Positions 17,312-25,646 of a stretch of DNA of 64,000 bases are shown piece after piece. The stretch is from Candidatus Gastranaerophilales bacterium. GTDB lineage: Bacteria > Cyanobacteriota > Vampirovibrionia > Gastranaerophilales > Gastranaerophilaceae. The number at the start of each line of letters is the position of its first letter. Position 1 is the first letter of the stretch. The notes below the pieces were generated by a model that did no database searches, was not told where the DNA came from, and saw only the letters and a program-made list of their open reading frames with translations. A program made the translations under genes and the position numbers. Where the stretch lies: positions 124,001 through 188,000 of the forward strand of contig CALVFT010000001.1 in the NCBI GenBank assembly GCA_944326915.1, in the 5' to 3' direction.

Positions 17312-18220
17312 TTAATTCTTTTTTATAAGATAATTTCTTAGGATTTCAATAAAATCCTTTGCGGCTTCAGGCAAATATCTTTCATTGCTATAGACAACAC
17401 AGAATTGTCTGTCAGGTTCATAACCTTCAATCCTGTAGTAATTTACATATTTATCATCACCCTGAAATCTTACGAACATCTCAGGCACAAATGTAACACC
17501 ATTTTTAGCCTTTACCATTGAATAAGCAGTTTCAATATTATGACACTCAAGAGCTACAATCGGCTTGAAACCGTCTTTAAAACACAAATCTCTTGCAAGC
17601 TTTCCTAATAATTGTTCCTCTGATAACAAAATAAAAGGATATTCCTTAAAATCAGACAATTTTACAAATTTATCATTGCCACAATTTTTTACGCTAACCT
17701 TCCAATCAGAAGGAACACCTAAAATTATGTCCTCTCTTACAAGCGGAATACTTGTATATGAAATTGTATCAGGATGAGGTGTATCTATTAAGATATCAAT
17801 TTTATGTTCTTCTAATAGTTTGTGCAAAATAGTAGTTGGATATTCCTCTACCACAACATAACAATCAGGATATTTTAATTTTAGTTGAGCAATAACAGGT
17901 GGTAAAACATAAGTACTTCGATATGGAGTGATACCAATAACTAATTTAAAACTTTTTTGTTTTGAAATATCAAACATTTTCTGTCTTAATTGCTCTGATG
18001 AAAACAAAACATTTCTCGCCCACTCTACAAAAACTTCTCCTGCATAAGTTAAAGTAATAGGGGACTTAGAACGATCAAAGAGTTTTATAGAATATTCCTC
18101 CTCAATACTTCTTATACATTGACTCAATGATGGTTGAGAAATATACAGTTTTTGTGCTGCTCTTGAAATATTTTTCTCATCTGCAACCGCAACAATATAC
18201 TTTAATTGGTTAAAATTCAT
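17312..18220 (-). CDS. LysR-type transcriptional regulator
   Basis: This 302-residue regulator has the N-terminal winged HTH (MNFNQLKYIVAVADEKNISR, then AAQKLYISQPSLSQCIRSIE, residues 1-40) and a C-terminal periplasmic-binding-like effector domain from about residue 90. The effector and target are unknown. It is divergent from the membrane-protein operon at 18346, a usual location for a LysR target. TATAAT ends exactly 6 nt before the ATG, and TTGAAA lies 16 bp further upstream, so the mRNA is predicted to be leaderless. Confidence 0.9.
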   Translation of the reverse strand: MNFNQLKYIVAVADEKNISRAAQKLYISQPSLSQCIRSIEEEYSIKLFDRSKSPITLTYAGEVFVEWARNVLFSSEQLRQKMFDISKQKSFKLVIGITPYRSTYVLPPVIAQLKLKYPDCYVVVEEYPTTILHKLLEEHKIDILIDTPHPDTISYTSIPLVREDIILGVPSDWKVSVKNCGNDKFVKLSDFKEYPFILLSEEQLLGKLARDLCFKDGFKPIVALECHNIETAYSMVKAKNGVTFVPEMFVRFQGDDKYVNYYRIEGYEPDRQFCVVYSNERYLPEAAKDFIEILRNYLIKKN

Positions 18221-18226
18221 ATTTTT

Positions 18227-18254
18227 ATTATAACAATTAACTATTATTTTTCAA
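18227..18254 (-). promoter_or_regulatory. Predicted leaderless promoter of the lysR-type gene
   Basis: On the minus strand, TTGAAA, 16 bp, TATAAT (18232-18227), then 6 nt to the ATG at 18220. There is no Shine-Dalgarno. Confidence 0.6.
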
Positions 18255-18345
18255 TATTATCATAAGTAAAACTTATAATTATTATAACAAATTTAATATT
18301 TTACTTCTACAATTGATGTTTTAGAATACATAATGGAGAAATGTT

Positions 18346-18861
18346 ATGAATACCCCATTTCAAAAAAACTTCAAAAATCTTTGTATGAAACTCGGCAAAA
18401 ATAATGATGCTGTATATGGAGCACTAACTATTGCAGCATCTAAAGGTATTTTACGTCCGACATTTACAATGATGGATAAAAAACAAGAAAAAAAATCAAG
18501 AACATATACAGCATTTAGAGAAGGTCTTACAGGAGTTGTTGCCTTTGGTTCATACTTAATTACAAATACTGGAGTAAATAAACTTGCACATCATATTGCC
18601 AAAAAGGCAAATAAATTGGATAAATTACCTCAGCTAAAATCAACTCTTTCACTAATTAGTGTAAGTTTAACTGCACTTTTTGTAATCCCTGGTATATGTA
18701 ACTATGCAACAAAGCCTCTATTAGATGAGTTCCAAAAGAAAAATTCAAAAAGGCACGAATCACTACAAAAGCCAAAAACAAACCCAACTTTTACAAATCT
18801 GCAATACAATAGAATTTATAACAACTTTAATTCAGGATTGAGAATAGGAGGTGGACTATGA
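18346..18861 (+). CDS. Hypothetical membrane protein, paralogue of the next gene
   Basis: This 171-residue protein has two or three hydrophobic segments (about 62-78 and 96-118). It shares with its downstream neighbour a block built on a substrate-like pattern RPxxxMMDK followed by an R-x-Y-x-A-x-x-EGL stretch, suggesting duplication. The Shine-Dalgarno is GGAGAAA. Its end overlaps the start of the next gene by four bases (ATGA), so they are translationally coupled. I do not recognise the family; it may be a target of the divergent LysR regulator. Confidence 0.7.
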   Translation: MNTPFQKNFKNLCMKLGKNNDAVYGALTIAASKGILRPTFTMMDKKQEKKSRTYTAFREGLTGVVAFGSYLITNTGVNKLAHHIAKKANKLDKLPQLKSTLSLISVSLTALFVIPGICNYATKPLLDEFQKKNSKRHESLQKPKTNPTFTNLQYNRIYNNFNSGLRIGGGL

Positions 18862-19487
18862 TAGATAAAATAGCTACTATTCTTACCAATCATAAGTTTG
18901 CGAATTTTGCGATGAACACAAAATATACGGTAACAACTGAATCAATCTTCAAAGCAACAGGTCGTCCTGCAGTAATTATGATGGATAAAAATGTCGATAA
19001 AGATACAAGAAAATATGCTGCAACCAAAGAAGGACTATACCAAATTCTATGTTTAGGCATTTATCTGACAATGATTCCACTATTTTTCAAAAGATATGGA
19101 TTTAAACTTGCTCAAAAAATCCTAAAAGGGGACAAAGATTTGCCAATGTTTAAAGATGCTAATGAATATCTTGCCTATGCTAAACTTGCAGGGTTACCCA
19201 AAAATGAGCGTAAAAACAATAAACTACTACAAAAAATATCAGATAATTTAAAGATTTCTCCAAATGATAAAGAAACTTTAAAACAAAAATTACTTAATGA
19301 AGAAAAACCTCCTGAATTTCCTGTTGCAAAAGGAGCTTTGGAATTAAGTAATCTTGTCGGTACAGTAATCGGTCTGGCTTGGATTGCTTCTGAACTAAGC
19401 AATCATATACTTCACCCGATAATGAAATGTTTAGGATTTGAAAAATCTCAAAATAAAAATAATAATAAAATTGATACAAAAGCATAA
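18858..19487 (+). CDS. Hypothetical membrane protein, paralogue of the previous gene
   Basis: This 209-residue protein contains the shared RPAVIMMDKNVDKDTRKYAA block (about residues 36-55) and an EGLYQ-hydrophobic segment after it. A soluble charged middle and a C-terminal hydrophobic segment (about 165-185) follow. It overlaps the upstream gene by ATGA, with a GGAGG ribosome site. Function is unknown; the pair could form a heteromeric membrane complex (inference). Confidence 0.7.
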   Translation: MIDKIATILTNHKFANFAMNTKYTVTTESIFKATGRPAVIMMDKNVDKDTRKYAATKEGLYQILCLGIYLTMIPLFFKRYGFKLAQKILKGDKDLPMFKDANEYLAYAKLAGLPKNERKNNKLLQKISDNLKISPNDKETLKQKLLNEEKPPEFPVAKGALELSNLVGTVIGLAWIASELSNHILHPIMKCLGFEKSQNKNNNKIDTKA

Positions 19488-19505
19488 ATAAATAGGAAGG
19501 TAAAA

Positions 19506-19817
19506 ATGAGCGTATTTGAAGCAGGAATGATGGTTTGTTTCGGAATTAGCTGGCCTGTAGCAGCTTTAAAGACTTATAAATGTAAATGTGTACATGGAAA
19601 AAGTATTCATTTTTCGATGTTGATACTACTTGGCTACATATGCGGGATTGCACACAAAGTATTGGATAATATGGACTGGGTATTTTGGCTGTACATACTT
19701 AATACATTATTTTTACTCACAGATATGTACCTGTATTGGCTATACAAAGACAACAAAGCTCCTATATCAGATGAAAAAAATGAAATAGAAATTAACCAAG
19801 AAGTTGAAATCGATTAA
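19506..19817 (+). CDS. Small three-helix membrane protein, SemiSWEET/PQ-loop-like
   Basis: This 103-residue protein has three transmembrane segments, with GISWPVAALKTYK in the first helix and KSIHFSMLILLGYICGI in the second. The third is WLYILNTLFLLTDMYLYWLY. This is the layout of half-size SWEET/PQ-loop proteins, which dimerise to move sugars or small solutes. It is 18 bp after the preceding gene, with AGGAAGG upstream, so it is the third gene of that operon. Substrate is unknown. Confidence 0.72.
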   Translation: MSVFEAGMMVCFGISWPVAALKTYKCKCVHGKSIHFSMLILLGYICGIAHKVLDNMDWVFWLYILNTLFLLTDMYLYWLYKDNKAPISDEKNEIEINQEVEID

Positions 19818-19829
19818 ATTTATTTGTAA

Positions 19830-19835
19830 TATAAT
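19830..19835 (+). promoter_or_regulatory. -10 box of a predicted leaderless proB promoter
   Basis: Perfect TATAAT ending exactly 6 nt before ATG 19842, with no Shine-Dalgarno. A TTGAAA lies 20 bp upstream, rather far for a -35. Confidence 0.5.
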
Positions 19836-19841
19836 AAAATT

Positions 19842-20981
19842 ATGGATAGAAAAGAATTTATTAATGCAAAACGTATCGTTTTCAAATTTGGAACAAATAT
19901 TTTAAGAGGTGATGATGGTTATGTATCATTACCGAGAGTTTTTTCATTTATCGAAGACCTTTCTCATCTTGCAAGACAAGGTAAAGAAGTTATTGTAGTA
20001 ACTTCAGGAGCAGTAGGACTTGGGAAAAAGCGTCTTGGCCTTGACAGTACTGAAGGTGTAGCTCTAAAACAAGCCTGCGCAGCTATTGGGCAAGGGAAAT
20101 TAATGTCAATTTACGAAACAGGTTTTGACACATATGGACTTGTTGCATCACAAATTCTACTTACAGAAGATGATTTTTCTGTAAGACAACGATATTTGAG
20201 CTTGAGAACAACTCTAAATAAATTACTTGAACTTGGTGTCGTACCTATCATAAACCAAAACGATACCGTATCTACAGTTGAAGTACACCCTCAGTTTGAA
20301 CATATGCAAGTATGTTTTTCTGATAATGATAAACTATCAGCTCTCGTAGCAAGTGAATTGGATGCTGATTTATTGGTAATCCTTTCTGATGTTGAGGGAT
20401 TGTATGATGAGAATCCTAAATTAAATCCAAATGCTAAAATTATTAGAAAAGTTGACGAAGTAACAGATGAGATTATGGCACTTGGTACTGATGCATCCGA
20501 TGGAGGCAGAGGCGGAATGAGAACCAAATTGAAAGCAGCCAGAATGGTGACAAGATTTGGTGGAAAAGTTTTAATTGCGAACGGAAAAATTCCGTATGTA
20601 ATTAAGAAAATATTTGACGGTGAAGAAATAGGTACAATGTTCCTACCTCAAACCGAAGGACTTTCCGATAAAAAGCGTTGGATAGGATATGCGACAAACA
20701 TCCTTGGGCAAATCGTTGTAAACAACGGTGCTAAAAAAGCACTTTTGGAACAAAAAAGTCTGCTACCTATAGGTGTTTTAGATGTAATTCATGACTTTAA
20801 CAAGGGCGATGTAATATCGATACTTGATGAACAACATAATGAATTTGCAAGAGGAATCGTAAACTACAATTCAGAATCTTGCAAAAAAGTTGTAGGAAGT
20901 CATTCTGACAACATAATGCAGATTTTAGGTTTCAAAAATTACGATGCCATTATCACACGTGATAATATCACTATATTGTAG
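19842..20981 (+). CDS. proB: Glutamate 5-kinase
   Basis: First step of proline synthesis: ATP-dependent phosphorylation of glutamate. The 379 residues hold the amino acid kinase domain (VFKFGTNIL, TSGAVGLG, PIINQNDTVS, FSDNDKLSALVA, GGRGGMRTKLKAA). A C-terminal PUA domain follows (from about 285, with GVLDVIHDFNKGDVISI). The PUA form is usually feedback-inhibited by proline. proA follows 32 bp downstream. Confidence 0.96.
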   Translation: MDRKEFINAKRIVFKFGTNILRGDDGYVSLPRVFSFIEDLSHLARQGKEVIVVTSGAVGLGKKRLGLDSTEGVALKQACAAIGQGKLMSIYETGFDTYGLVASQILLTEDDFSVRQRYLSLRTTLNKLLELGVVPIINQNDTVSTVEVHPQFEHMQVCFSDNDKLSALVASELDADLLVILSDVEGLYDENPKLNPNAKIIRKVDEVTDEIMALGTDASDGGRGGMRTKLKAARMVTRFGGKVLIANGKIPYVIKKIFDGEEIGTMFLPQTEGLSDKKRWIGYATNILGQIVVNNGAKKALLEQKSLLPIGVLDVIHDFNKGDVISILDEQHNEFARGIVNYNSESCKKVVGSHSDNIMQILGFKNYDAIITRDNITIL

Positions 20982-21013
20982 TTTGTTTTAAATTAGTTTT
21001 AAAGAGGAAGAGT

Positions 21014-22264
21014 ATGGACTTTATAAAAATTGCACAAGCAGCCAAAGAAGCGGCACTAAAAGCTGTTGACATGTCAACGGAAACGAAGAATTCTGCACTC
21101 ATAGCTGTTGCAGATGAATTAGAAAAAAACAAACAACAAATATTTGAAGCAAATGCTCTTGACCTAAAACAAGCAGAAGAACTGGTTAAATCAGGAGAAA
21201 TTTCTAATGCAACATTTAACCGTCTAAAACTAAATGAAAATAAAATGCGTGATATGCTTCAAGGGATAAGAGATATTGCAAAACTCGAAGACCCAATTAA
21301 CAAAAAACTTTTGGTAAGAGAACTAGATAAAGACTTAACTCTATATAAGATTTCTTGTCCGATAGGAGTTTTAGGAATAATATTTGAAGCTCGTCCTGAT
21401 GTAATAGCACAAATTTCATCTTTGGCAATTAAATCTTCAAATGCAGTTATCTTAAAAGGTGGCAAAGAATCTAAACATACAAATGAAACAATTTTAGGGA
21501 TAATAAATTCTGCTTTAGAAAAAATTGAAAACTTCCCTAAAAATCTTTTACAACAAGTATTCTCTCGTGATGATGTTGCACAAATGCTTACTTGTGATAA
21601 ATACATAAATCTAATCATTCCAAGAGGCGGTAACAAACTGGTTAAGTATATAAAAGAAAATACCAAAATCCCAGTACTTGGACATGCTGACGGTATTTGT
21701 CATATTTTTATAGACGAAAGTGCGGATCTTGAAATGGCGCAAAAAATAATTGTAGATGCAAAAACTCAATATCCAAGTGCATGTAATTCTGTTGAGACTT
21801 TATTAATTCATGAAAACTTTAAGCAGAAAGATGAACTACTTGCATCATTACAACTTGAAGAAATTAAGCTCATTGACAAACCTGAAAGCTGGGCTTTTGA
21901 ATACGGTGACAAAATTTTGGCGTTTAAAACAGTAAAAAATATCGATGAAGCAATAGAACACATAAATACATACGGTTCCGGACATACTGATTGCATAATT
22001 ACAAAAAATATTGAAAACGCAGAAAAATTTATGAACAAAGTAGATTCTGCCGGAGTTTATTTTAACGCATCAACAAGATTTGCAGATGGATTCAGATACG
22101 GATTTGGAGCAGAAGTTGGAATTTCTACCAACAAAACCCACGCAAGAGGGCCTGTCGGTCTGGAAGGCCTAACAATCTACAAATACAAACTCATAGGTAA
22201 CGGACAAATCGTAAAAGATTATGCTGAAGGCAAAAAAGAATTTCACCACAAAGATTTAATTTAA
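21014..22264 (+). CDS. proA: Gamma-glutamyl phosphate reductase
   Basis: Second step of proline synthesis, NADPH-dependent reduction of glutamyl 5-phosphate. The 416 residues show the aldehyde-dehydrogenase fold motifs GVLGIIFEARPDV, LKGGKESKHTN, LIIPRGGNKLV and the catalytic cysteine in QYPSACNSVETLL, then the C-terminal GFGAEVGISTNKTHARGPVG. The length is normal. AAAGAGGAAG precedes the ATG. It forms an operon with proB. Confidence 0.97.
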   Translation: MDFIKIAQAAKEAALKAVDMSTETKNSALIAVADELEKNKQQIFEANALDLKQAEELVKSGEISNATFNRLKLNENKMRDMLQGIRDIAKLEDPINKKLLVRELDKDLTLYKISCPIGVLGIIFEARPDVIAQISSLAIKSSNAVILKGGKESKHTNETILGIINSALEKIENFPKNLLQQVFSRDDVAQMLTCDKYINLIIPRGGNKLVKYIKENTKIPVLGHADGICHIFIDESADLEMAQKIIVDAKTQYPSACNSVETLLIHENFKQKDELLASLQLEEIKLIDKPESWAFEYGDKILAFKTVKNIDEAIEHINTYGSGHTDCIITKNIENAEKFMNKVDSAGVYFNASTRFADGFRYGFGAEVGISTNKTHARGPVGLEGLTIYKYKLIGNGQIVKDYAEGKKEFHHKDLI

Positions 22265-22269
22265 AAAAC

Positions 22270-22791
22270 TTATTTAAATGTATTATAAAAAACAGTTTCA
22301 GTGATATCTAATCTTTGACTATGAAATGGGCTTGGAGCTGCATCTACTGCAGGATAACCTATAGGTAATATCGCTACTGGGATAAAATTGTCAGGAATAT
22401 TAAATTCATCCTTTAAAGCATCAGGTTTAAAAGATCCTACCCAAGTTGTACCAAGTCCCAAATTTTCAATCTCAAGCATCATTTGAGTTGTAACAATACT
22501 TGCATCTACTTCACCCATATCATAACTATCACACCCACGTTTCCAGCTTACATTCTTGTCATAGCAAATCAACAAAGCTAAAGGAGCATTAAAATGATAT
22601 GGTGTACAGTTTTTTAATTTATCAAGAGCTTCTTCAGATTCTATCACAAGAATTCGCTGTGGCTGATAGTTCACTGCAGTAGGTGCCACTCTTGCTGCTT
22701 CCAAAATTAAATCTAACTTTTCTTGTTCAATTTTTTTATCAGAAAACTTTCTCACTGAATATCTTTTCTTTAACAATTCTAACAAATCCAT
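22270..22791 (-). CDS. Nitroreductase-family FMN oxidoreductase
   Basis: This 173-residue member of the nitroreductase fold begins LLKKRYSVRKFSDKKI. It shows the FMN-binding stretch RVAPTAVNYQPQRIL and the C-terminal GLGTTWVGSF, VAILPIGYPA. Physiological substrates of this family are broad and cannot be told from sequence. AAGGAG lies six bases before the ATG. It is convergent with proA, five bases apart, and divergent from tyrA. Confidence 0.88.
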   Translation of the reverse strand: MDLLELLKKRYSVRKFSDKKIEQEKLDLILEAARVAPTAVNYQPQRILVIESEEALDKLKNCTPYHFNAPLALLICYDKNVSWKRGCDSYDMGEVDASIVTTQMMLEIENLGLGTTWVGSFKPDALKDEFNIPDNFIPVAILPIGYPAVDAAPSPFHSQRLDITETVFYNTFK

Positions 22792-22851
22792 ATCAACACT
22801 CCTTCATTTGGATTAATTATATTAAATTCAAAAAACTTAGTCAATTTTATA

Positions 22852-22860
22852 TGCTATAAT
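22852..22860 (+). promoter_or_regulatory. Extended -10 promoter of tyrA, predicted leaderless
   Basis: TGCTATAAT (extended -10) ends exactly 6 nt before ATG 22867. There is no Shine-Dalgarno and no clear -35. Confidence 0.6.
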
Positions 22861-22866
22861 TAATTT

Positions 22867-23625
22867 ATGAAAATAGGAATTATCGGACTAGGACTTATTG
22901 GCGGCTCATTATTTAAGTCGCTAAAAAAATCAAATTATGAAGTAGTTGCAATCTCACAATCTCAAAATGGAGAAGGAATATTCAAGACTTACGATGCAAT
23001 AAAAGATTGTGAAATAGTTTTTGTATGTAGTGCAATGAACAAAACTCTACAAATTCTAGATGAATTAGAAAATATTTTACCATCTACAGCTATAGTAACA
23101 GATGTATGTAGCCTTAAAGAATTTGTATGCACAAAACAACGTCCATATAAATTTATCCCATCTCATCCAATGGCAGGTACTGAACATAAAGGATATGAAA
23201 ACTCTTTTGAAGGCTTATTTAACGGAGCCAAATGGGTAATTACACCATTCTTTGGTTATGAAGGATTAGCGACACTTGAAGAAATTATTCTAAAACTCGG
23301 AGCAAAACCTGTAATTACAACTCCAAAAGAACACGATCAAGCAGCAGCACTAATATCTCATATGCCAATGCTAATATCACAAGCACTTATGCTCACAGCA
23401 AAAGATAACAAGCTTGCTATGGAAATAGCATCAAGTGGATTTCGTGATATGACAAGACTTGCAATGTCTAATGAAGAAATGGCAAATGATATGATTACTC
23501 TAAATCACACAAATATAGAACAATCCACCCTCAAACTATATAAATCAATAGGCGAGTTAACTCATGGTGATTACCAAAAGACAATTACAGAACTGAAGAA
23601 TATCCGTTCAAAAATGTTTCAATAA
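22867..23625 (+). CDS. tyrA: Prephenate/arogenate dehydrogenase
   Basis: Oxidative decarboxylation step of tyrosine synthesis. The 252-residue single-domain form begins with the NAD(P) site IGIIGLGLIGGSLF and has SHPMAGTEHKGYENS and a helical dimerisation domain with SHMPMLISQALM. There is no ACT or chorismate mutase domain. Whether prephenate or arogenate is used cannot be told. Its stop abuts that of the convergent pilin gene (23626). Confidence 0.9.
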   Translation: MKIGIIGLGLIGGSLFKSLKKSNYEVVAISQSQNGEGIFKTYDAIKDCEIVFVCSAMNKTLQILDELENILPSTAIVTDVCSLKEFVCTKQRPYKFIPSHPMAGTEHKGYENSFEGLFNGAKWVITPFFGYEGLATLEEIILKLGAKPVITTPKEHDQAAALISHMPMLISQALMLTAKDNKLAMEIASSGFRDMTRLAMSNEEMANDMITLNHTNIEQSTLKLYKSIGELTHGDYQKTITELKNIRSKMFQ

Positions 23626-24381
23626 TCATTTTTTCTTACAACTTGTTTTGCTGTACCAATCTAAGTCATTACAATGAAAATAATCCATATTTTTGTTAAT
23701 AATCGCCCAACCGGCACAAATTTCACCTCTAGATAGGTTTAAACAACTATCTTTAAAACGTTCATAGTTAGCTCCATCAGTAGGTAATCCAATAGGTCTT
23801 ACTCCATCTTTAAAAATCTTGAACATAAACAAATCTTTACCCTTTTTGTTTGGGAGCTTCGGACCAGTTATATCGATATACATATACCCACAATTATTAT
23901 AATACGCAGATGCTGAAAAATCTGTCACTGTAGTCTTACACCAATTATTTAAATAATTATCTCCTGGTTGAGCATTAAGAGTAAAAGCTATACCATCATT
24001 AACTAAAATTCCCTTATAATCGTCAAATCCCCACCAAGCATTATTATATTCTTTTGAAAAACATTTTCCATCATAGGTGTTACAAATTCTCACAACATTA
24101 AGATATTTTTGAACTATTTCACTCATTTTTTTAGAACATTCAGTCCTATTAATAGGTCTCTCACACCAATTATCAACTGTTCCATAATCTGCTATAGCTG
24201 CGGTGAATGCTTGTGTAATAGTAGAATATGCTTTTTGCAATTTTACAATATACTCTCGTTCTTTGTAATTAGATATTACAGAGGGTAATGTAAGTGCTGC
24301 AACGACCCCAATTACTCCTAAGGTAATTAGGACTTCTGCTAAAGTAAATCCGTTTTTTTCTAATACTTTGTGATATTGCAT
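23626..24381 (-). CDS. Type II secretion/type IV pilin-like protein, switch-cassette copy A
   Basis: The 251-residue prepilin-like protein has the leader MQYHKVLEKNG and the cleavage/methylation motif GFTLAEVLITLGVIGVVAA, which forms the N-terminal helix. A globular domain follows, with DITGPKLPNKKGKDLFMFKI and the ending NMDYFHCNDLDWYSK. Such proteins are processed by prepilin peptidase and assembled into pseudopili or pili. The start chosen is ATG 24381, which lies 6 nt after TATACT and has no Shine-Dalgarno. An upstream leader ORF with a G9 tract is out of frame with it. It is closely related to the gene at 27398. Confidence 0.87.
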   Translation of the reverse strand: MQYHKVLEKNGFTLAEVLITLGVIGVVAALTLPSVISNYKEREYIVKLQKAYSTITQAFTAAIADYGTVDNWCERPINRTECSKKMSEIVQKYLNVVRICNTYDGKCFSKEYNNAWWGFDDYKGILVNDGIAFTLNAQPGDNYLNNWCKTTVTDFSASAYYNNCGYMYIDITGPKLPNKKGKDLFMFKIFKDGVRPIGLPTDGANYERFKDSCLNLSRGEICAGWAIINKNMDYFHCNDLDWYSKTSCKKK

Positions 24382-24387
24382 ATCACT

Positions 24388-24415
24388 AGTATAACATTTT
24401 TTCTTATTTTTACAA
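24388..24415 (-). promoter_or_regulatory. Conserved leaderless promoter of pilin copy A
   Basis: On the minus strand, TTGTAA, 16 bp ending in TGT, then TATACT (24393-24388), then 6 nt to ATG 24381. The same arrangement and spacing occur before the pilins starting at 28183, 37913 and 59291. Confidence 0.65.
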
Positions 24416-24430
24416 GAAGGCAAAACACTA

Positions 24431-24484
24431 CTAAATAAGCTTAGATAGTCGCCCCCCCCCGAGTTGTTCGTATAATTTTAACAT
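24431..24484 (-). CDS. Leader ORF with G9 tract, out of frame with pilin A
   Basis: This 17-codon frame (MLKLYEQLGGGRLSKLI) starts at ATG 24484, preceded by AAAGGAGG seven bases away. The nine Gs at 24452-24460 set the frame, which ends at TAG 24431. Adding two or removing one G would fuse the leader in frame to the pilin at 24381 with no stop between. Confidence 0.6.
   Translation of the reverse strand: MLKLYEQLGGGRLSKLI
24452..24460 (-). repeat. Poly-G tract (9) of pilin cassette A
   Basis: Nine consecutive Cs on the plus strand (Gs in the coding direction), 70 nt upstream of the pilin ATG and 24 nt after the leader-ORF ATG. Runs of this length are hypermutable by slipped-strand mispairing. 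Confidence 0.85.
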
Positions 24485-24571
24485 AATAATGCCTCCTTTT
24501 TCATATTCCAACATATTTAGTATAATGGATTTTTTTATACTACACAATAGTTTTAGTTAAAATAGCTGAAG

Positions 24572-25630
24572 CTATTTTTTAAATGCTTCAGCTATTGATT
24601 TATTGTAATCAGGTCTTAAAATACCTTTTTCGGTAATAATACCTGTAATAAGCTCATGCGGAGTTACGTCAAATCCCGGATTAATAACTTTTACATCAGG
24701 TGCACAAATTATTTTACCGTTAATATGTGTAACTTCTTCGTGAGAACGTTCTTCTATAACAATTTCATCACCAGTTTTTATGCTTGTATCAATTGTAGAT
24801 AGAGGTGCTGCAACATAGAATGGAACGTTATGGTATTTAGCAGCTATTGCTACTGTGTAAGTACCGATTTTATTTGCAGTATCTCCATTAGCAGCAATTC
24901 TGTCTGCACCGACAACAACCATATCAATCATTCCTTTTTTCATGAAATATGAACACATTCCATCAGTGATAAGTGTAGTAGGAATTCCATCCATAGTTAA
25001 CTCAAGAGTAGTAATTCTTGCCCCTTGTTGACGAGGTCTTGTTTCATCGGCAAAAACTTGCACTGTAGGGTCGTTTGCAAACGCAGAACGTACAACCCCC
25101 AAAGCTGTTCCATACCCAACTGTAGCTAAAGCTCCAGCATTACAGTGGGTCAAAATAGTAGCACCTTTTGGAACAACCTCTGCTCCATAATCTCCAATTT
25201 TTTTGTTAATTTCGATATCTTCATTTTCCAACTTGATACCGTTTTGCTTTAATTCTTCAACGATACCTGAAATATCTGATTTTGAATTTTTAATAACTTC
25301 TTTTTGTTTTTCAACAGCCCACATCAAATTTACCGCAGTTGGACGTGATGTTGCCATATAATCTGCTTTTTCTAACAATTTAGAAATAAACTCATCTCTT
25401 GAAAGATTTTCTTTTGCAAGTTCTTGAGCATACAAAACAACACCATGCGCACCAGCTACACCAATTGCAGGAGCTCCTCTTACAATCATTGTTTTTATTG
25501 CATCAAACATCTCCTGACCTGTTTTTATATTAACGTATTCAAAATGCTCAGGTAATATAGTTTGATCTACCATTTTTGAGTATGTATCAACCCATTCTAT
25601 TGTTTTAATTTTTGAATGAAATTCTGCCAT
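24572..25630 (-). CDS. mtnA: S-methyl-5-thioribose-1-phosphate isomerase
   Basis: Methionine-salvage enzyme converting methylthioribose-1-phosphate to methylthioribulose-1-phosphate. The 352 residues show RGAPAIGVAGAHG, SRPTAVNLMWA, the catalytic cysteine in THCNAGALATVGYGTALG and the catalytic aspartate in VVGADRIAANGDTANKIGTY. These residues distinguish it from eIF2B subunits and ribose-1,5-bisphosphate isomerases. No other mtn gene is in the window. AAAAGGAA lies before the ATG. The gene at 25647 ends 16 bp upstream, so they may be cotranscribed. Confidence 0.93.
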   Translation of the reverse strand: MAEFHSKIKTIEWVDTYSKMVDQTILPEHFEYVNIKTGQEMFDAIKTMIVRGAPAIGVAGAHGVVLYAQELAKENLSRDEFISKLLEKADYMATSRPTAVNLMWAVEKQKEVIKNSKSDISGIVEELKQNGIKLENEDIEINKKIGDYGAEVVPKGATILTHCNAGALATVGYGTALGVVRSAFANDPTVQVFADETRPRQQGARITTLELTMDGIPTTLITDGMCSYFMKKGMIDMVVVGADRIAANGDTANKIGTYTVAIAAKYHNVPFYVAAPLSTIDTSIKTGDEIVIEERSHEEVTHINGKIICAPDVKVINPGFDVTPHELITGIITEKGILRPDYNKSIAEAFKK

Positions 25631-25646
25631 TTCCTTTTTTCCTTAT

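Noticed and set aside
21259-21666. Minus-strand frame of 135 codons inside proA
   Set aside because: It is entirely antisense to a well-conserved proA and is a codon-bias shadow.
24452-24460. Poly-G tracts as simple sequencing errors
   Set aside because: Homopolymer errors may shift a count, but four independent tracts at the same position of a conserved cassette cannot be errors. The exact lengths still need read-level confirmation.
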